NCBI RefSeq assembly: GCF_001598215.1
Contig: NZ_BCXJ01000008.1
Span: 1 to 64,000, forward strand
DNA length: 64,000 nucleotides
Source of the DNA: Shouchella clausii
GTDB lineage: Bacteria > Bacillota > Bacilli > Bacillales > Bacillaceae_D
Reading direction: 5' to 3'
Shown: positions 45,796 to 55,427 of the stretch, one piece after another
Layout: every line of letters starts with the position of its first letter
Position numbering within the stretch: the stretch's first letter is position 1
The notes under the pieces: model-generated
Seen by the model: only the letters and a program-made list of their open reading frames with translations
What the model was told of the DNA's origin: nothing
Databases searched by the model: none
Program-made: the position numbers and the translations under genes

Positions 45796-45825
45796 ATTAT
45801 AACAACCAGTAAACCTGTTTGTCAA
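45796..45825 (-). promoter_or_regulatory. veg promoter
   Basis: Minus strand consensus -35 TTGACA (45820-45825) and -10 TATAAT (45796-45801) with an 18-bp spacer. A second TTGACA lies 15 bp further upstream. It fits the very strong veg promoter known in B. subtilis. Confidence 0.85.
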
Positions 45826-45904
45826 CAACTATCTTTGTCAACTTTTGTTGTTTGTAGGATATACTAAAAACGCTTCCTTTATGTATGCTAATAAATGTCA
45901 ATGA

Positions 45905-45940
45905 CAGCCAAAAAAACGCCTCAGTCGGTTTGAGGCGTTT
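45905..45940 (-). terminator. terminator overlapping the yabG stop codon
   Basis: AAACGCCTCA/TGAGGCGTTT stem with seven T on the minus strand. One arm is made of the last yabG codons, so the stop codon lies inside the hairpin. Confidence 0.85.
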
Positions 45941-46808
45941 GAGGCGTTTCATCTTGCTCTTTTAACGGCAAACCGAGGCGCATACAGCCACGTGTTTCAA
46001 TGCCGCCTATTCCTTTTTGTCCTGTAATGGTATTGCGCAATATTTCCCATAAATTAACCGTCTCTAAAAAAGAAGTACGACTAAGCCTTGATGCAATATA
46101 GACTGGATCAAGCGCGTGGATGTTAACACGTTCTGGGGAACTGGCAAAATTAGCGCCAGCTTTAATTAACGTCTCAAAATGGGACTGACAGGCCCCAGCA
46201 AAAATAAGCAAGTCATCACGGCTTTGTACCGTGCTTCTTGCAATACGGACACAGTCCGCAAAATACTTTGTGTGGCGATAAGCCTTTAACTCATTCCGGT
46301 CTCCTTTTGCTTTTGAGTAGGCATCATGCCCTGTAATCACAACAATATCCGGTTGGACCATTTCCATAAGCGAGGCCATTTGCGTTGGCATTTCTTTTTC
46401 TTCCATGTGGACGCCGTAAACGGGGACGCCGAATTTTTCATATAACGCCGTGCAACGATTTAAATAATTTGAGTCTCCATCTAAGTGAAGAACACGGCCT
46501 CTCATTTCAAAAAAACGCGGCGTTTCTTCGTAGCCTGATGCAGCTTGATATTCTTGCCTTCGTTTCATTAATTTTGCATCTTGGCGAAACAACCGGTAGG
46601 AAACATCCTCTCGCTCTTTTTGTCGCTTTTTATCCGTTTCCCGTTCTTTTGCGGACATCTTTTTTAGATCGGTCACTGGCGCATCCGCCAGCAGACGCAT
46701 TTCTTCACCGACTAATGTTGCCAAGCCGCGCTCGATTGCAAGCACACGAAACAAGACATCGCAATCATAAGAGAGTCGGCCTACCACATCACCAACTTGT
46801 ATTGTCAT
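45921..46808 (-). CDS. yabG: sporulation-specific protease YabG
   Basis: Mother-cell cysteine protease (peptidase family U57) that processes coat proteins. The 295-residue protein has the N-terminal QVGDVVGRLSYDCDVLFRV, a lysine/arginine-rich segment (about 48-72), and the conserved core LHLDGDSNYLNRC, PDIVVITGHDAY, FAGACQSHFETLIKAGANFASSPERVNIHALDP with the predicted catalytic histidine and cysteine. GAGGGGG precedes ATG 46808. It follows ksgA as in B. subtilis. Confidence 0.94.
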   Translation of the reverse strand: MTIQVGDVVGRLSYDCDVLFRVLAIERGLATLVGEEMRLLADAPVTDLKKMSAKERETDKKRQKEREDVSYRLFRQDAKLMKRRQEYQAASGYEETPRFFEMRGRVLHLDGDSNYLNRCTALYEKFGVPVYGVHMEEKEMPTQMASLMEMVQPDIVVITGHDAYSKAKGDRNELKAYRHTKYFADCVRIARSTVQSRDDLLIFAGACQSHFETLIKAGANFASSPERVNIHALDPVYIASRLSRTSFLETVNLWEILRNTITGQKGIGGIETRGCMRLGLPLKEQDETPQTPQTD

Positions 46809-46859
46809 CGCGTTGCCCCCTCTGCGATAGCCTATGAAGAGGCAACGGCGATGGTTCCT

Positions 46860-48309
<1,450 letters not shown>

Positions 48310-48371
48310 TAAAATGTCGTTCACTCCGTTCTCTAAAAAGACCATGACGTTATTGTAGCCTGTTTTCATGC

Positions 48372-48410
48372 AAAAAAAAAGCAAGTGCTTTGCCAGCAGC
48401 TTGCTTTTTT
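48372..48410 (-). terminator. terminator after yabE
   Basis: GCAAG/CTTGC stem with extension (48381-48388 with 48396-48404) and nine T on the minus strand, 7 bp after the yabE stop. Confidence 0.88.
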
Positions 48411-48416
48411 CGCTTA

Positions 48417-49772
48417 TTAATCGAGTATTGTCACTTTCACGCTTTTGCTTCCATAGTTCGTAGCATCTTCTTTAGTCGGGACGTGTACGTCAATTTTGTT
48501 TCCTTTGATAGCACCGCCTGTATCACCAGCAATGGCTTCGCCGTACCCTTCAACGTGTACACGGGTGCCGAGGGGGATGACACTTGGATCTACAGCAATA
48601 ACTTTCATATTGGCGTTGCTTTTTAAATCAATGCCAGTTGCTGTAACTCCGCTGCAGCCGTCACAAGCTGCTGTATAAGCAGTCGATTGCATTTGCAACG
48701 TCTTTTGTTGTTTCTCTTGCTGCACTTCTTGTTTTTCTTGCGGTTGCGGCTCGCTTTCCTGTTCCGTTTTTTCCGACTTTGCCGGTTCTTTTTCCGGTTG
48801 GCTAACCGGCTCTTCATTCACTGGTTCTTCATTCACTGGTTCTTGGGTTACTGTTTCATGGGCCGTTTGCGTCTCAGAGACATACTCTTTTGCCTCTTCT
48901 TGTTTTGTTCCAATCGCAATAATGCGGTTTTCACTCTCTTCAACGGTTTCCTTCTTCACAAGCTGCCTGTCAACCTCGATGCCGTCTTCGAGCGTCACTT
49001 CATAGTGAAGAGCTTGCTTGCCTTTTTTCCCTTGTTCTACTACACGCTCCACGCCCTGGTTTAAATCGTTGTCTTCTTCGCGAAGCGTTTCAAATGCAGT
49101 TGGTTCCTCAATGACATCGGTGACTTTTTCAACACGTACGAGGCGGATATCAAGCCCGTCTCGCAATTCTTCGTCTAGATCTGGCTCAACTCGGTCGAGT
49201 TCGCCAAGCTCGACATTGGCTTCTTTCAAAAAGTCAGCGACAGTCGCTGAGGTGCTCCAGTACTCGTCTTCATTGCCGTCAGAGGCAAAAGTTAAAAGTA
49301 CGGCTGGCGAATAGGCAATATGTAACCCATCCTCAATCGGGGTATCTCCACTTGGTTCAATCTCGTCTTCGGCTTTTGGTTCGATTCCTAACTCAGCAAA
49401 CAAATCGTTTACATTGTCAGCAACTGTGTAGACTGTTGTCTCTTCACCGGCAACAGACAATGTCACTTCAGCCGCAGGCTTATAAACAATGTCCATCCCA
49501 GATTCAATCTCCGTTTGCAACGACGGCTCAATCAAATCATGCTCCCCTACACGAATCTCCAAGCTTTCAAGCAAATCCGCGACTGTCGATTCGTGCGTGC
49601 GCACAGTAACCTTCTCACCGTTTTGTTCAACAGCAACCGCTTTTTTGGTCAACTCAAATAATCCAGATAAAATAAGAATTAGTCCTAGGAAAAGCGCGAC
49701 TGCAATCAAGATCCTCCGCCTAATGGCAGGGTCGGCTTCAGGCCTATTCAACAGGTTGTGCTTATCGCTCAT
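48417..49772 (-). CDS. yabE: YabE, G5 and 3D domain cell-wall protein
   Basis: Predicted wall-remodelling enzyme related to resuscitation-promoting factors. From ATG 49772 (GAGGAGGG upstream) it has 451 residues: a short cytoplasmic part, one membrane anchor (about 21-43), three DUF348 repeats (50-220), a G5 domain (about 225-300), a low-complexity Glu/Gln/Pro spacer with a tandem NEEPV repeat (320-370), and a C-terminal 3D domain with the three aspartates (TGIDLK, VIAVDPSVIPLGT, AGDTGGAIKGNKIDV). B. subtilis yabE is controlled by an antisense RNA; none was seen here. Confidence 0.93.
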   Translation of the reverse strand: MSDKHNLLNRPEADPAIRRRILIAVALFLGLILILSGLFELTKKAVAVEQNGEKVTVRTHESTVADLLESLEIRVGEHDLIEPSLQTEIESGMDIVYKPAAEVTLSVAGEETTVYTVADNVNDLFAELGIEPKAEDEIEPSGDTPIEDGLHIAYSPAVLLTFASDGNEDEYWSTSATVADFLKEANVELGELDRVEPDLDEELRDGLDIRLVRVEKVTDVIEEPTAFETLREEDNDLNQGVERVVEQGKKGKQALHYEVTLEDGIEVDRQLVKKETVEESENRIIAIGTKQEEAKEYVSETQTAHETVTQEPVNEEPVNEEPVSQPEKEPAKSEKTEQESEPQPQEKQEVQQEKQQKTLQMQSTAYTAACDGCSGVTATGIDLKSNANMKVIAVDPSVIPLGTRVHVEGYGEAIAGDTGGAIKGNKIDVHVPTKEDATNYGSKSVKVTILD

Positions 49773-49796
49773 CGTTCGTCCCTCCTCAAGCACCGA

Positions 49797-49825
49797 ATTA
49801 TAGAGACGAACGAATAGCGTGTCAA
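49797..49825 (-). promoter_or_regulatory. yabE promoter
   Basis: Minus strand full-consensus -35 TTGACA (49820-49825) and -10 TATAAT (49797-49802) with a 17-bp spacer. Confidence 0.85.
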
Positions 49826-49890
49826 CAACAGTTACACAAACGTAACAAAGCAGTAACCTTTGCAATTTGCCCAAATGATAGGAACAATAA

Positions 49891-50667
49891 CTAATTATTA
49901 TATTTAATTCCAAATAATTTCAGTGCGTTTTCCCTCGTTTTCCGGCTCAGCTCCTCATAACTTATACCCCGTAATTCTGCGATATCTTCTGCAACCCGCT
50001 TTACATAGGCCGGCTCATTTCGTTTTCCTCGATAAGGGTGAGGAGCCAAATAAGGACAATCGGTTTCGATCAGCAACCGTTCAATCGGCACATGCGCAGC
50101 TACTTCTTTTGGCCGTCTGGCATTTTTAAATGTGACAGGGCCGCCTAGGCCTATATGGAAATTCATGTTTAAGCAACGGTCTGCTATTTCAACGCTGCCG
50201 CCAAAACAATGCATAATGCCGCCAACTTCAGCTGCTCCTTCTTGCTCAAGGAGTTGGACAACATCTTGGTCGGCTTCGCGATTGTGAATAATAATCGGCA
50301 AGTTTACTTTTTTTGCTAAAGCAATTTGTTTGCGGAACACTTCTTTTTGGACATCCTTTGGCGATTTGTCCCAATGGTAATCAAGGCCCATTTCGCCAAG
50401 AGCAACCACTTTCGGATCGGCTGACAGCTCTTCCAACCAGTGCAAATGCTTATCCTTCATATCTATGGCGTCTACCGGGTGCCAACCGACAGCCGCATAT
50501 AAATCGTTGTATTGTTCGATCAGTTCCATCGCCCGCTCAATTGTAGGCTCGTCAAACCCTATGACAACCATTTCTTTAACGCCTGCTTCCTGCGCCCTGG
50601 CAATCGTTTCCTTGACATCTCCGTGGAACTGCTTGGCATTCAAGTGGACATGCGTATCAAATAACAT
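49891..50667 (-). CDS. tatD: TatD-family metal-dependent deoxyribonuclease
   Basis: TIM-barrel hydrolase of the TatD family; B. subtilis yabD. The 258-residue protein has the metal ligands LFDTHVHLN, GEMGLDYHW, PIIIHNREAD, GIMHCFGGS and LIETDCPYLAPHPYRGKRNEP. ATG 50667 is nine bases after GAGG; GTG 50670 directly before it is an alternative. In the conserved order it would follow metG directly, but here a roughly 6-kb accessory block separates them. Confidence 0.95.
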   Translation of the reverse strand: MLFDTHVHLNAKQFHGDVKETIARAQEAGVKEMVVIGFDEPTIERAMELIEQYNDLYAAVGWHPVDAIDMKDKHLHWLEELSADPKVVALGEMGLDYHWDKSPKDVQKEVFRKQIALAKKVNLPIIIHNREADQDVVQLLEQEGAAEVGGIMHCFGGSVEIADRCLNMNFHIGLGGPVTFKNARRPKEVAAHVPIERLLIETDCPYLAPHPYRGKRNEPAYVKRVAEDIAELRGISYEELSRKTRENALKLFGIKYNN

Positions 50668-50747
50668 CACTATTCACCTCAAAGGCATTTTATGCCTTTT
50701 GGCTATGTGAACGCAAGTAAAGCATTAAAAAAGTGGGCACCCTTTAC

Positions 50748-50870
50748 AGACTAGAGACAAACGCACGCATACTTCGCCGCTTGCCTCTCCTAGCCATTTC
50801 GTGTACACAAAACCCTTTGCCCATGAACACCCATTTCCCCTCGTTTTCTGGCAGTTTTCCATCAGTTTGG
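50748..50870 (-). repeat. dispersed 3'-end repeat, copy E
   Basis: A 123-bp unit with ends AGACTAGAGACAAACGC (50748-50764) and GCAGTTTTCCATCAGTTTG (50852-50870), near-matches to the inverted ends of copy C. The interior shares CGCTTGCCTC and ATGAACACCC-like blocks with copy C. Its right end overlaps the last codons of the WG-repeat gene. Confidence 0.6.
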
Positions 50871-52565
50871 CTGATGGTGATAGTGGAACGACTGCCAAAA
50901 CGGCCCTGATTGGTCAATGATCGGTTCAATCTCGGCAAAGGGGATTTTGAAAGTAGGAAAACCAGCCGCATAAGGCGCCAGCTCATATACATCAAAGACA
51001 AGATAGAGCGCATGCTCATCAACATAGAAAGGTTGGGTGCTTTTCACCCCTTTGTATGCATCTGGAAAGTAATCATCAGCCCTTTTTTTAATTTGTTCGC
51101 CTACTAGTTTGCTTAACGCTGTCACATAATCACGGCCATGTTTAAATAGCTCCGAAAGGGCATAATCATGGCCATTGCGTACGTCTACATTTGCAAAAGT
51201 CCTTGTTGGCATCCCATGCGCTGCTCCAAATGGATACGTATAGCCATCGATTTCCAACACAACGAGGTGTTTTTTAAAAAATAAAACATTAAAATCACCT
51301 GTAAACGTACGTTCCTTTGTTTCTGTCTCCGTAACATGGCGTACTCCCGCTTGTTTCGCCAATTTTTGGTTGATGGCCTGTTGTTCAAGTTGGTTCGCCA
51401 TTCCTTCAATTTGTGGATAATAGACGTAATAATTGGGTCCACGTTTATAGAGGCGTTCTTGGATGCGATAAGGACGGCGCAGTGGTATTTCTGTCTCCGG
51501 GTGCCAAATGATTTTTCCATGCTCATCTGTATAAAAAAGGCGCTGGTCAATAAATGCTGAAACAATGCCATTATCCTTCCGAAGTACACCTGTACCAGAA
51601 AAAGCCGGAAATGTCTTGACTTTATGGCCTTCTTTATCAATAAAAAACGTTTTGTCTGACTTCACCGCGCTGGCAGTACCTTTCCTAAAAGAGCCAACAT
51701 CATCATAGACAAAGTCCGTCAATACGGCCCCGCTTGTATCAGCAATCGCATAACGGCTTAAAAACGGCCTATTGGCGTCCTTCGCTTTCCCAAGCGCAAT
51801 ACGTCCTTCTTGAAGCAAGCGTATTTCATTGTATATAGGTTCAAATACGGTGTCGCCTGCTTTGTTGATCAACCCATAAGAATAGTTGTCGCCACTGGTT
51901 GCGATAATCGCAAAGCCATCCTCATAGGCAAAAGCCATGCCATATTTGGGCGGAATAACAACATTTCCTGCCTCATCCAAATAGCCATAAAGATCGCCTT
52001 CCTTAAAAGCTATCCGTCCTTCGCTTAGTGATCCAACATCGGTATATGGATATGTATGCAGCACATGACCGTTCTCATCAATCAGTTGAAATTCTGCGGT
52101 TTTCGTTTGCACTACTGCTTTTCCTTCGTCAAAATCAAAGGCAAAAAGATAATGGGCTGCTATGACTTCCTCGCCAGCAGGATTAAGAAACCCGTAACGG
52201 CCATTTGTTTGAAACAGCGCACGGCCATTTTTCATTGGAGCAATGTAGGCATACGTTTTTTTCGTGCGTACATGGCCTTCCTCATCCATCATTTTAAACC
52301 CGTCTTTTGTTTGAATTATGGCCCGTTCTTCTGAAAAAGGCTGAATGCTTTTATAGACTGGCTTAACGGCAAAACGGCCAAATTGATTAATAAGCCCTTG
52401 CTTTTCAGTTAACGTAACAATCGCCATACCATTCTTTTGGAAAGGCTCTGCCCCATCATAAACGAGTGAAATGCGGATACGCCCTCTGTCGTTTATATAC
52501 CCCCATTTTGTGCCATTCACCGTCTTCGTCGAAACGGGATAAAGGTTCTCGGTCAATCGTTCCAT
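50862..52565 (-). CDS. WG-repeat protein with C-terminal DUF3298/RsiV-like domain
   Basis: 567-residue protein, function unknown. Residues 1 to about 350 hold eight or nine WG-type repeats of roughly 40 residues with the pattern (Y/W)G(Y/L)(I/L)(N/D)..G.........Y....F..G.A; examples are KWGYINDRG, QGLINQFG, RYGFLNPAG, YGYLDEAG and YGLINKAG. The C-terminal 170 residues contain GDFNVLFFKKHLVVLEIDGYTYPFGAAHG and PTFKIPFAEIEPII, as in DUF3298 domains of RsiV and PdaC. No signal peptide or membrane helix is visible, so it may be cytoplasmic. The start could be ATG 52565. Confidence 0.78.
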   Translation of the reverse strand: MERLTENLYPVSTKTVNGTKWGYINDRGRIRISLVYDGAEPFQKNGMAIVTLTEKQGLINQFGRFAVKPVYKSIQPFSEERAIIQTKDGFKMMDEEGHVRTKKTYAYIAPMKNGRALFQTNGRYGFLNPAGEEVIAAHYLFAFDFDEGKAVVQTKTAEFQLIDENGHVLHTYPYTDVGSLSEGRIAFKEGDLYGYLDEAGNVVIPPKYGMAFAYEDGFAIIATSGDNYSYGLINKAGDTVFEPIYNEIRLLQEGRIALGKAKDANRPFLSRYAIADTSGAVLTDFVYDDVGSFRKGTASAVKSDKTFFIDKEGHKVKTFPAFSGTGVLRKDNGIVSAFIDQRLFYTDEHGKIIWHPETEIPLRRPYRIQERLYKRGPNYYVYYPQIEGMANQLEQQAINQKLAKQAGVRHVTETETKERTFTGDFNVLFFKKHLVVLEIDGYTYPFGAAHGMPTRTFANVDVRNGHDYALSELFKHGRDYVTALSKLVGEQIKKRADDYFPDAYKGVKSTQPFYVDEHALYLVFDVYELAPYAAGFPTFKIPFAEIEPIIDQSGPFWQSFHYHHQPN

Positions 52566-52695
52566 GCTACCAACCTCCTGCTTCGCCTGGTTGGTCCAGT
52601 ATATGACGGCTTTTCCTAAGCCATGTACAAAAATTGCCGATTTTCATTCGGCCATTGCCGTGTGTAAGTATCAGAAAAGGAATGGAGGGAAATGG

Positions 52696-53109
52696 ATGTC
52701 TACTTCGCCTAACGAACAGATCCTTATTTGCGTCCATTACGGCCATCACAACAGCAAACTCATTAAAAGAGGGGCCGCTCTTGCATCTCAACTTAACGCG
52801 CCTTTATCGATCCTTGTGTTTGATTCTTTGCCAGAGGAGGAGTATAAACACGATAAAAAAATGGATATGTCCATTTTTAAAGAACTTGCTGATGAATACG
52901 GCGCTGATTTGAGTGTAGAGAAATCTCATGCCTACAACATTACAAACGTCATCCTCAACTTGGCAAAAGAAAAACAAGCAACACAAATTGCCGAAAATTT
53001 ATGGACTGCCTTACTTGACGGTTCGATTATTGACACGTTGCTTGAAAAAGCGCCTTTCGCTGATCTTCATGTAGTCCCTAAAGAACGGGCCGATGAAACG
53101 GATAATTAG
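52696..53109 (+). CDS. KdpD-like universal stress protein
   Basis: Small 137-residue USP-fold protein: EQILICVHYGHHNSKLIKRGAALASQLNAPLSILVF at the N-terminus and a C-terminal GSIIDTLLEKAPFADLHVVPKE that parallels the nucleotide-binding USP domain of KdpD (GSI-x-x-LL-x-x-x-P-x-x-D-x-H-V-V). There is no kinase domain. GGAGGG precedes ATG 52696; the frame is open further upstream but without conserved sequence. Such stand-alone KdpD-type proteins have been tied to cyclic-di-AMP and potassium control, but no kdp genes are in this window. Confidence 0.72.
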   Translation: MSTSPNEQILICVHYGHHNSKLIKRGAALASQLNAPLSILVFDSLPEEEYKHDKKMDMSIFKELADEYGADLSVEKSHAYNITNVILNLAKEKQATQIAENLWTALLDGSIIDTLLEKAPFADLHVVPKERADETDN

Positions 53110-53115
53110 AATTAT

Positions 53116-53333
53116 GAAAGGGGCATATCTGCCTATTTGGTGGAACAAATAGATGGCCCTTATGAACGGCGATTTGACGCCAGCAAAGGCTTCACCTATG
53201 AAGGCGTCTTCTTTAAAGAGTGGCAAACGGATTTTGACAGCGGCATTTTCTCCTTCGCTAAGGACGCCATATATTTGAAGTTCGTGTTGATGATGGCACA
53301 GTCCGCCAACTGGTCGACATCGATGAAACATAA
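53116..53333 (+). pseudogene. small frameshifted ORF after the stress protein gene
   Basis: From TTG 53137 (or the in-frame codons just before it, down to the stop of the previous gene) one frame reads VEQIDGPYERRFDASKG, then GFTYEGVFFKEWQTDFDSG and IFSFAKDAI. At ATATATTT (53269-53276) a second frame takes over with FEVRVDDGTVRQLVDIDET and a stop at 53333. The two parts read as one plausible 70-residue protein broken by a one-base loss or two-base gain. The family was not recognised. Confidence 0.45.
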
Positions 53334-53374
53334 TGGTCGCGAATCCATCTATTTGCCAATCGCCCCTTCCATCT

Positions 53375-53420
53375 AAAAAAGCGCCAAACGACGGGCATTT
53401 CCCTTTGTTCTGGCGCTTTT
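53375..53420. terminator. bidirectional terminator between stress-protein region and ABC-F gene
   Basis: AAAAGCGCCA/TGGCGCTTTT arms (53377-53386 with 53411-53420) with a 24-nt loop; six T on the minus strand and four on the plus strand. The genes on either side converge. Confidence 0.7.
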
Positions 53421-53437
53421 GCTTTGGCTGGTTATTG

Positions 53438-55063
53438 CTATTGTTTTTTTCGTTTTGCCCAGGCGTATGAAAACGAGCCTTCATAACGAGTGACAGCCCC
53501 ATTTTCAAGCCAATAAGTGACAGGAAAAAGTTTGTTCAAAAAATAACGGTCATGTGATACCGTGATGATCGTGCCTGCAAACTCAGCCAATGCCTCTTCA
53601 AGCACTTCTTTTGAGTCTATATCGAGATGGTTTGTCGGTTCATCCAATAGGAGCACGTTATGTTTTTCAAAAATCAACTGGGCTAGCCGCAGCCGCATTT
53701 TTTCGCCTCCGCTTAAATCGGCGACACGCTTAAAAACATCTTGCCCATAAAACAAAAAGCGCGCCAACTGGCCTCGGGCTTCGCCATCTGTTAAAAGCGC
53801 ACTGGCACGGAATGCTTCGAGCACCGTCTGCTTTGGATCAAGTTCTGTGCCATGCTGTGACAAATAGCCTAATGAAACACTAGCCCCTATTTTGCATTGT
53901 CCTGTATCAGGTTCGATCTCCCCTAAAATTAACTTTAATAGCGTCGACTTCCCCTCTCCATTAGCGCCAACAAGGGCGACTCGTTCTTGATGGCGCACAG
54001 CTAAGTCAACTTGACCGAGCACTTGCCGTTCGCCAAATGTTTTCGAAACTGATGTTAGTTCAACTACATCTTCACCACTGCGCCCTTGCTGCTCAAAAGA
54101 CAGTTCTACTTTCTTCGTTTGCGGCGGCTTTTTTAGCTCTTCCATTCGCGCTAATGCTTTTTCCATGCTCTTAGCCTGACGGTGCATCCCTGCATTAGGC
54201 GGGTTAGCGCGGTTCGCCCATTCTTTCAAGCGCTTAATCGCTTCCCGCATCTTTTTGATCTTTTTCTGTTGATCCGCGTATTGCTGGAATTCTCTCATGA
54301 GGCGTTCTTCCCGCTCTATTAAATAACCACTGTAATTGGCTGCATAGTGATGCAACACACCGTTCTCCATTTCCCATATTTCCGTTACAGCAGCATCAAG
54401 GAAAGCACGGTCATGAGAAATAATGAGCACTGCTCCTGCATAATGGCGCACCCAGTCAGCAAGCCAATCAAACGCGTACAGATCAAGATGGTTAGTTGGT
54501 TCATCTAGAATGAGTAATTCAGGCTTTTGCAACAATAAACAGGCTAGGCCGACTTTCGTCCGTTCGCCACCGCTAAGAGCCCCCCAACGTTTCTCAAGCA
54601 ATCCCGTAATGCCAAGCCCTGCGGCAATGCGGCGAATATTGGCCTCATATTCAAAGCCACCAACATCAGCAAACTGCTGCTGCAAGCTGCCGTATTCCTC
54701 TAAGACACGTTCTAGCTTGGCTGGTTGCTGCTCGATTGCGAGCACTTCTTCCAATCGCGTCATATGTTCTTTCACTTTTTTTATATCGCTAAATACCGTT
54801 TCTAGTATCGTGTAGACACACTTGTCTGGCGAATAGGTAGGTGCTTGGGCTAACATGCCTTTCGTCAGTCCTTTTCGCCAGCCGATCTCGCCACTTGCAG
54901 GGCGTTCTACTCCGGCAAGAATCCGGGCCAGCGTTGTCTTCCCTTCGCCATTCCGCCCGACGAGGCCAATGCGGGCACCGCTTTTAATTTCCATTGACAG
55001 GTTCGCAAACACTTGTGTAGCTCCATATGATTGGCTGACTTGATTGGCATAACAAAGAATCAC
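53438..55063 (-). CDS. ABC-F ATPase, likely antibiotic-resistance ribosome protection type
   Basis: Soluble twin-ATPase that acts on ribosomes. The 541-residue protein has no membrane helix. First domain: Walker A GRNGEGKT (36-43), LSGGE (162-166), LDEPTNHLD (185-193); linker of about 85 residues rich in Lys/Glu (about 245-330); second domain: Walker A GANGEGKS (365-372), LSGGEK (449-454), LDEPTNHLD (472-480). GTG 55063 follows AGGAGG. Size and the leader-peptide/attenuator upstream fit VmlR/Vga-type members rather than housekeeping EttA-like ones. Which drugs it protects against cannot be read. Confidence 0.9.
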   Translation of the reverse strand: MILCYANQVSQSYGATQVFANLSMEIKSGARIGLVGRNGEGKTTLARILAGVERPASGEIGWRKGLTKGMLAQAPTYSPDKCVYTILETVFSDIKKVKEHMTRLEEVLAIEQQPAKLERVLEEYGSLQQQFADVGGFEYEANIRRIAAGLGITGLLEKRWGALSGGERTKVGLACLLLQKPELLILDEPTNHLDLYAFDWLADWVRHYAGAVLIISHDRAFLDAAVTEIWEMENGVLHHYAANYSGYLIEREERLMREFQQYADQQKKIKKMREAIKRLKEWANRANPPNAGMHRQAKSMEKALARMEELKKPPQTKKVELSFEQQGRSGEDVVELTSVSKTFGERQVLGQVDLAVRHQERVALVGANGEGKSTLLKLILGEIEPDTGQCKIGASVSLGYLSQHGTELDPKQTVLEAFRASALLTDGEARGQLARFLFYGQDVFKRVADLSGGEKMRLRLAQLIFEKHNVLLLDEPTNHLDIDSKEVLEEALAEFAGTIITVSHDRYFLNKLFPVTYWLENGAVTRYEGSFSYAWAKRKKQ

Positions 55064-55086
55064 GTTTCGTTCCTCCTATTTGATAG

Positions 55087-55172
55087 TAGGAAGAGACTTG
55101 GGTACACCAAAAAGACGGCAGAGAAATTCTCCGCCGCCTCAATCCGTATGCGAGTAGAAATGTCTCTTCCTA
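55087..55172 (-). promoter_or_regulatory. attenuator upstream of ABC-F gene
   Basis: On the minus strand an 11-bp stem with two G-U pairs (55114-55124 with 55128-55138), a 3-nt loop and five T (55109-55113) forms an intrinsic terminator before the ABC-F start. It is enclosed by a perfect 11-bp inverted repeat TAGGAAGAGAC (55087-55097 with 55162-55172). The upstream arm begins 10 bp after the leader ORF stop, so a stalled ribosome could change the folding. Confidence 0.75.
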
Positions 55173-55182
55173 ATGGTTTTTC

Positions 55183-55302
55183 CTATGCAGTTGCGTAAAA
55201 AAGGACAGACTGGTCCAATTTTGCAACAACAGCGGAAAAAATAGCCTGACAAATCCACAAATAGGCGCGAAACTTTGCCTGGCTGCCATTAAAAAGATCC
55301 AT
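55183..55302 (-). CDS. leader peptide for the ABC-F gene
   Basis: A 39-residue ORF starting MDLFNGSQAKFRAYLW and ending DQSVLFYATA, with an excellent GAAGGAGGTGA ribosome site before ATG 55302. It is followed by the attenuator and then the ABC-F gene. Antibiotic-induced ABC-F, erm and similar genes often use such peptides: drug-stalled ribosomes on the leader prevent termination. The sequence is not itself recognised. An upstream CATTAC/GTAATG hairpin (55323-55341) and TTTACA/TACGCT elements may be part of the promoter. Confidence 0.75.
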   Translation of the reverse strand: MDLFNGSQAKFRAYLWICQAIFSAVVAKLDQSVLFYATA

Positions 55303-55427
55303 TATCTACTCACCTCCTTCATCATTACTGTTAGCGTAATGGAAGAAGGCAAAAATGTAAAGCGTTCTATTCCTAGAACGAGAGACGGTTGCCTTTCTAT
55401 CTCTCTAGATAGCGCTTTCACACAGCT

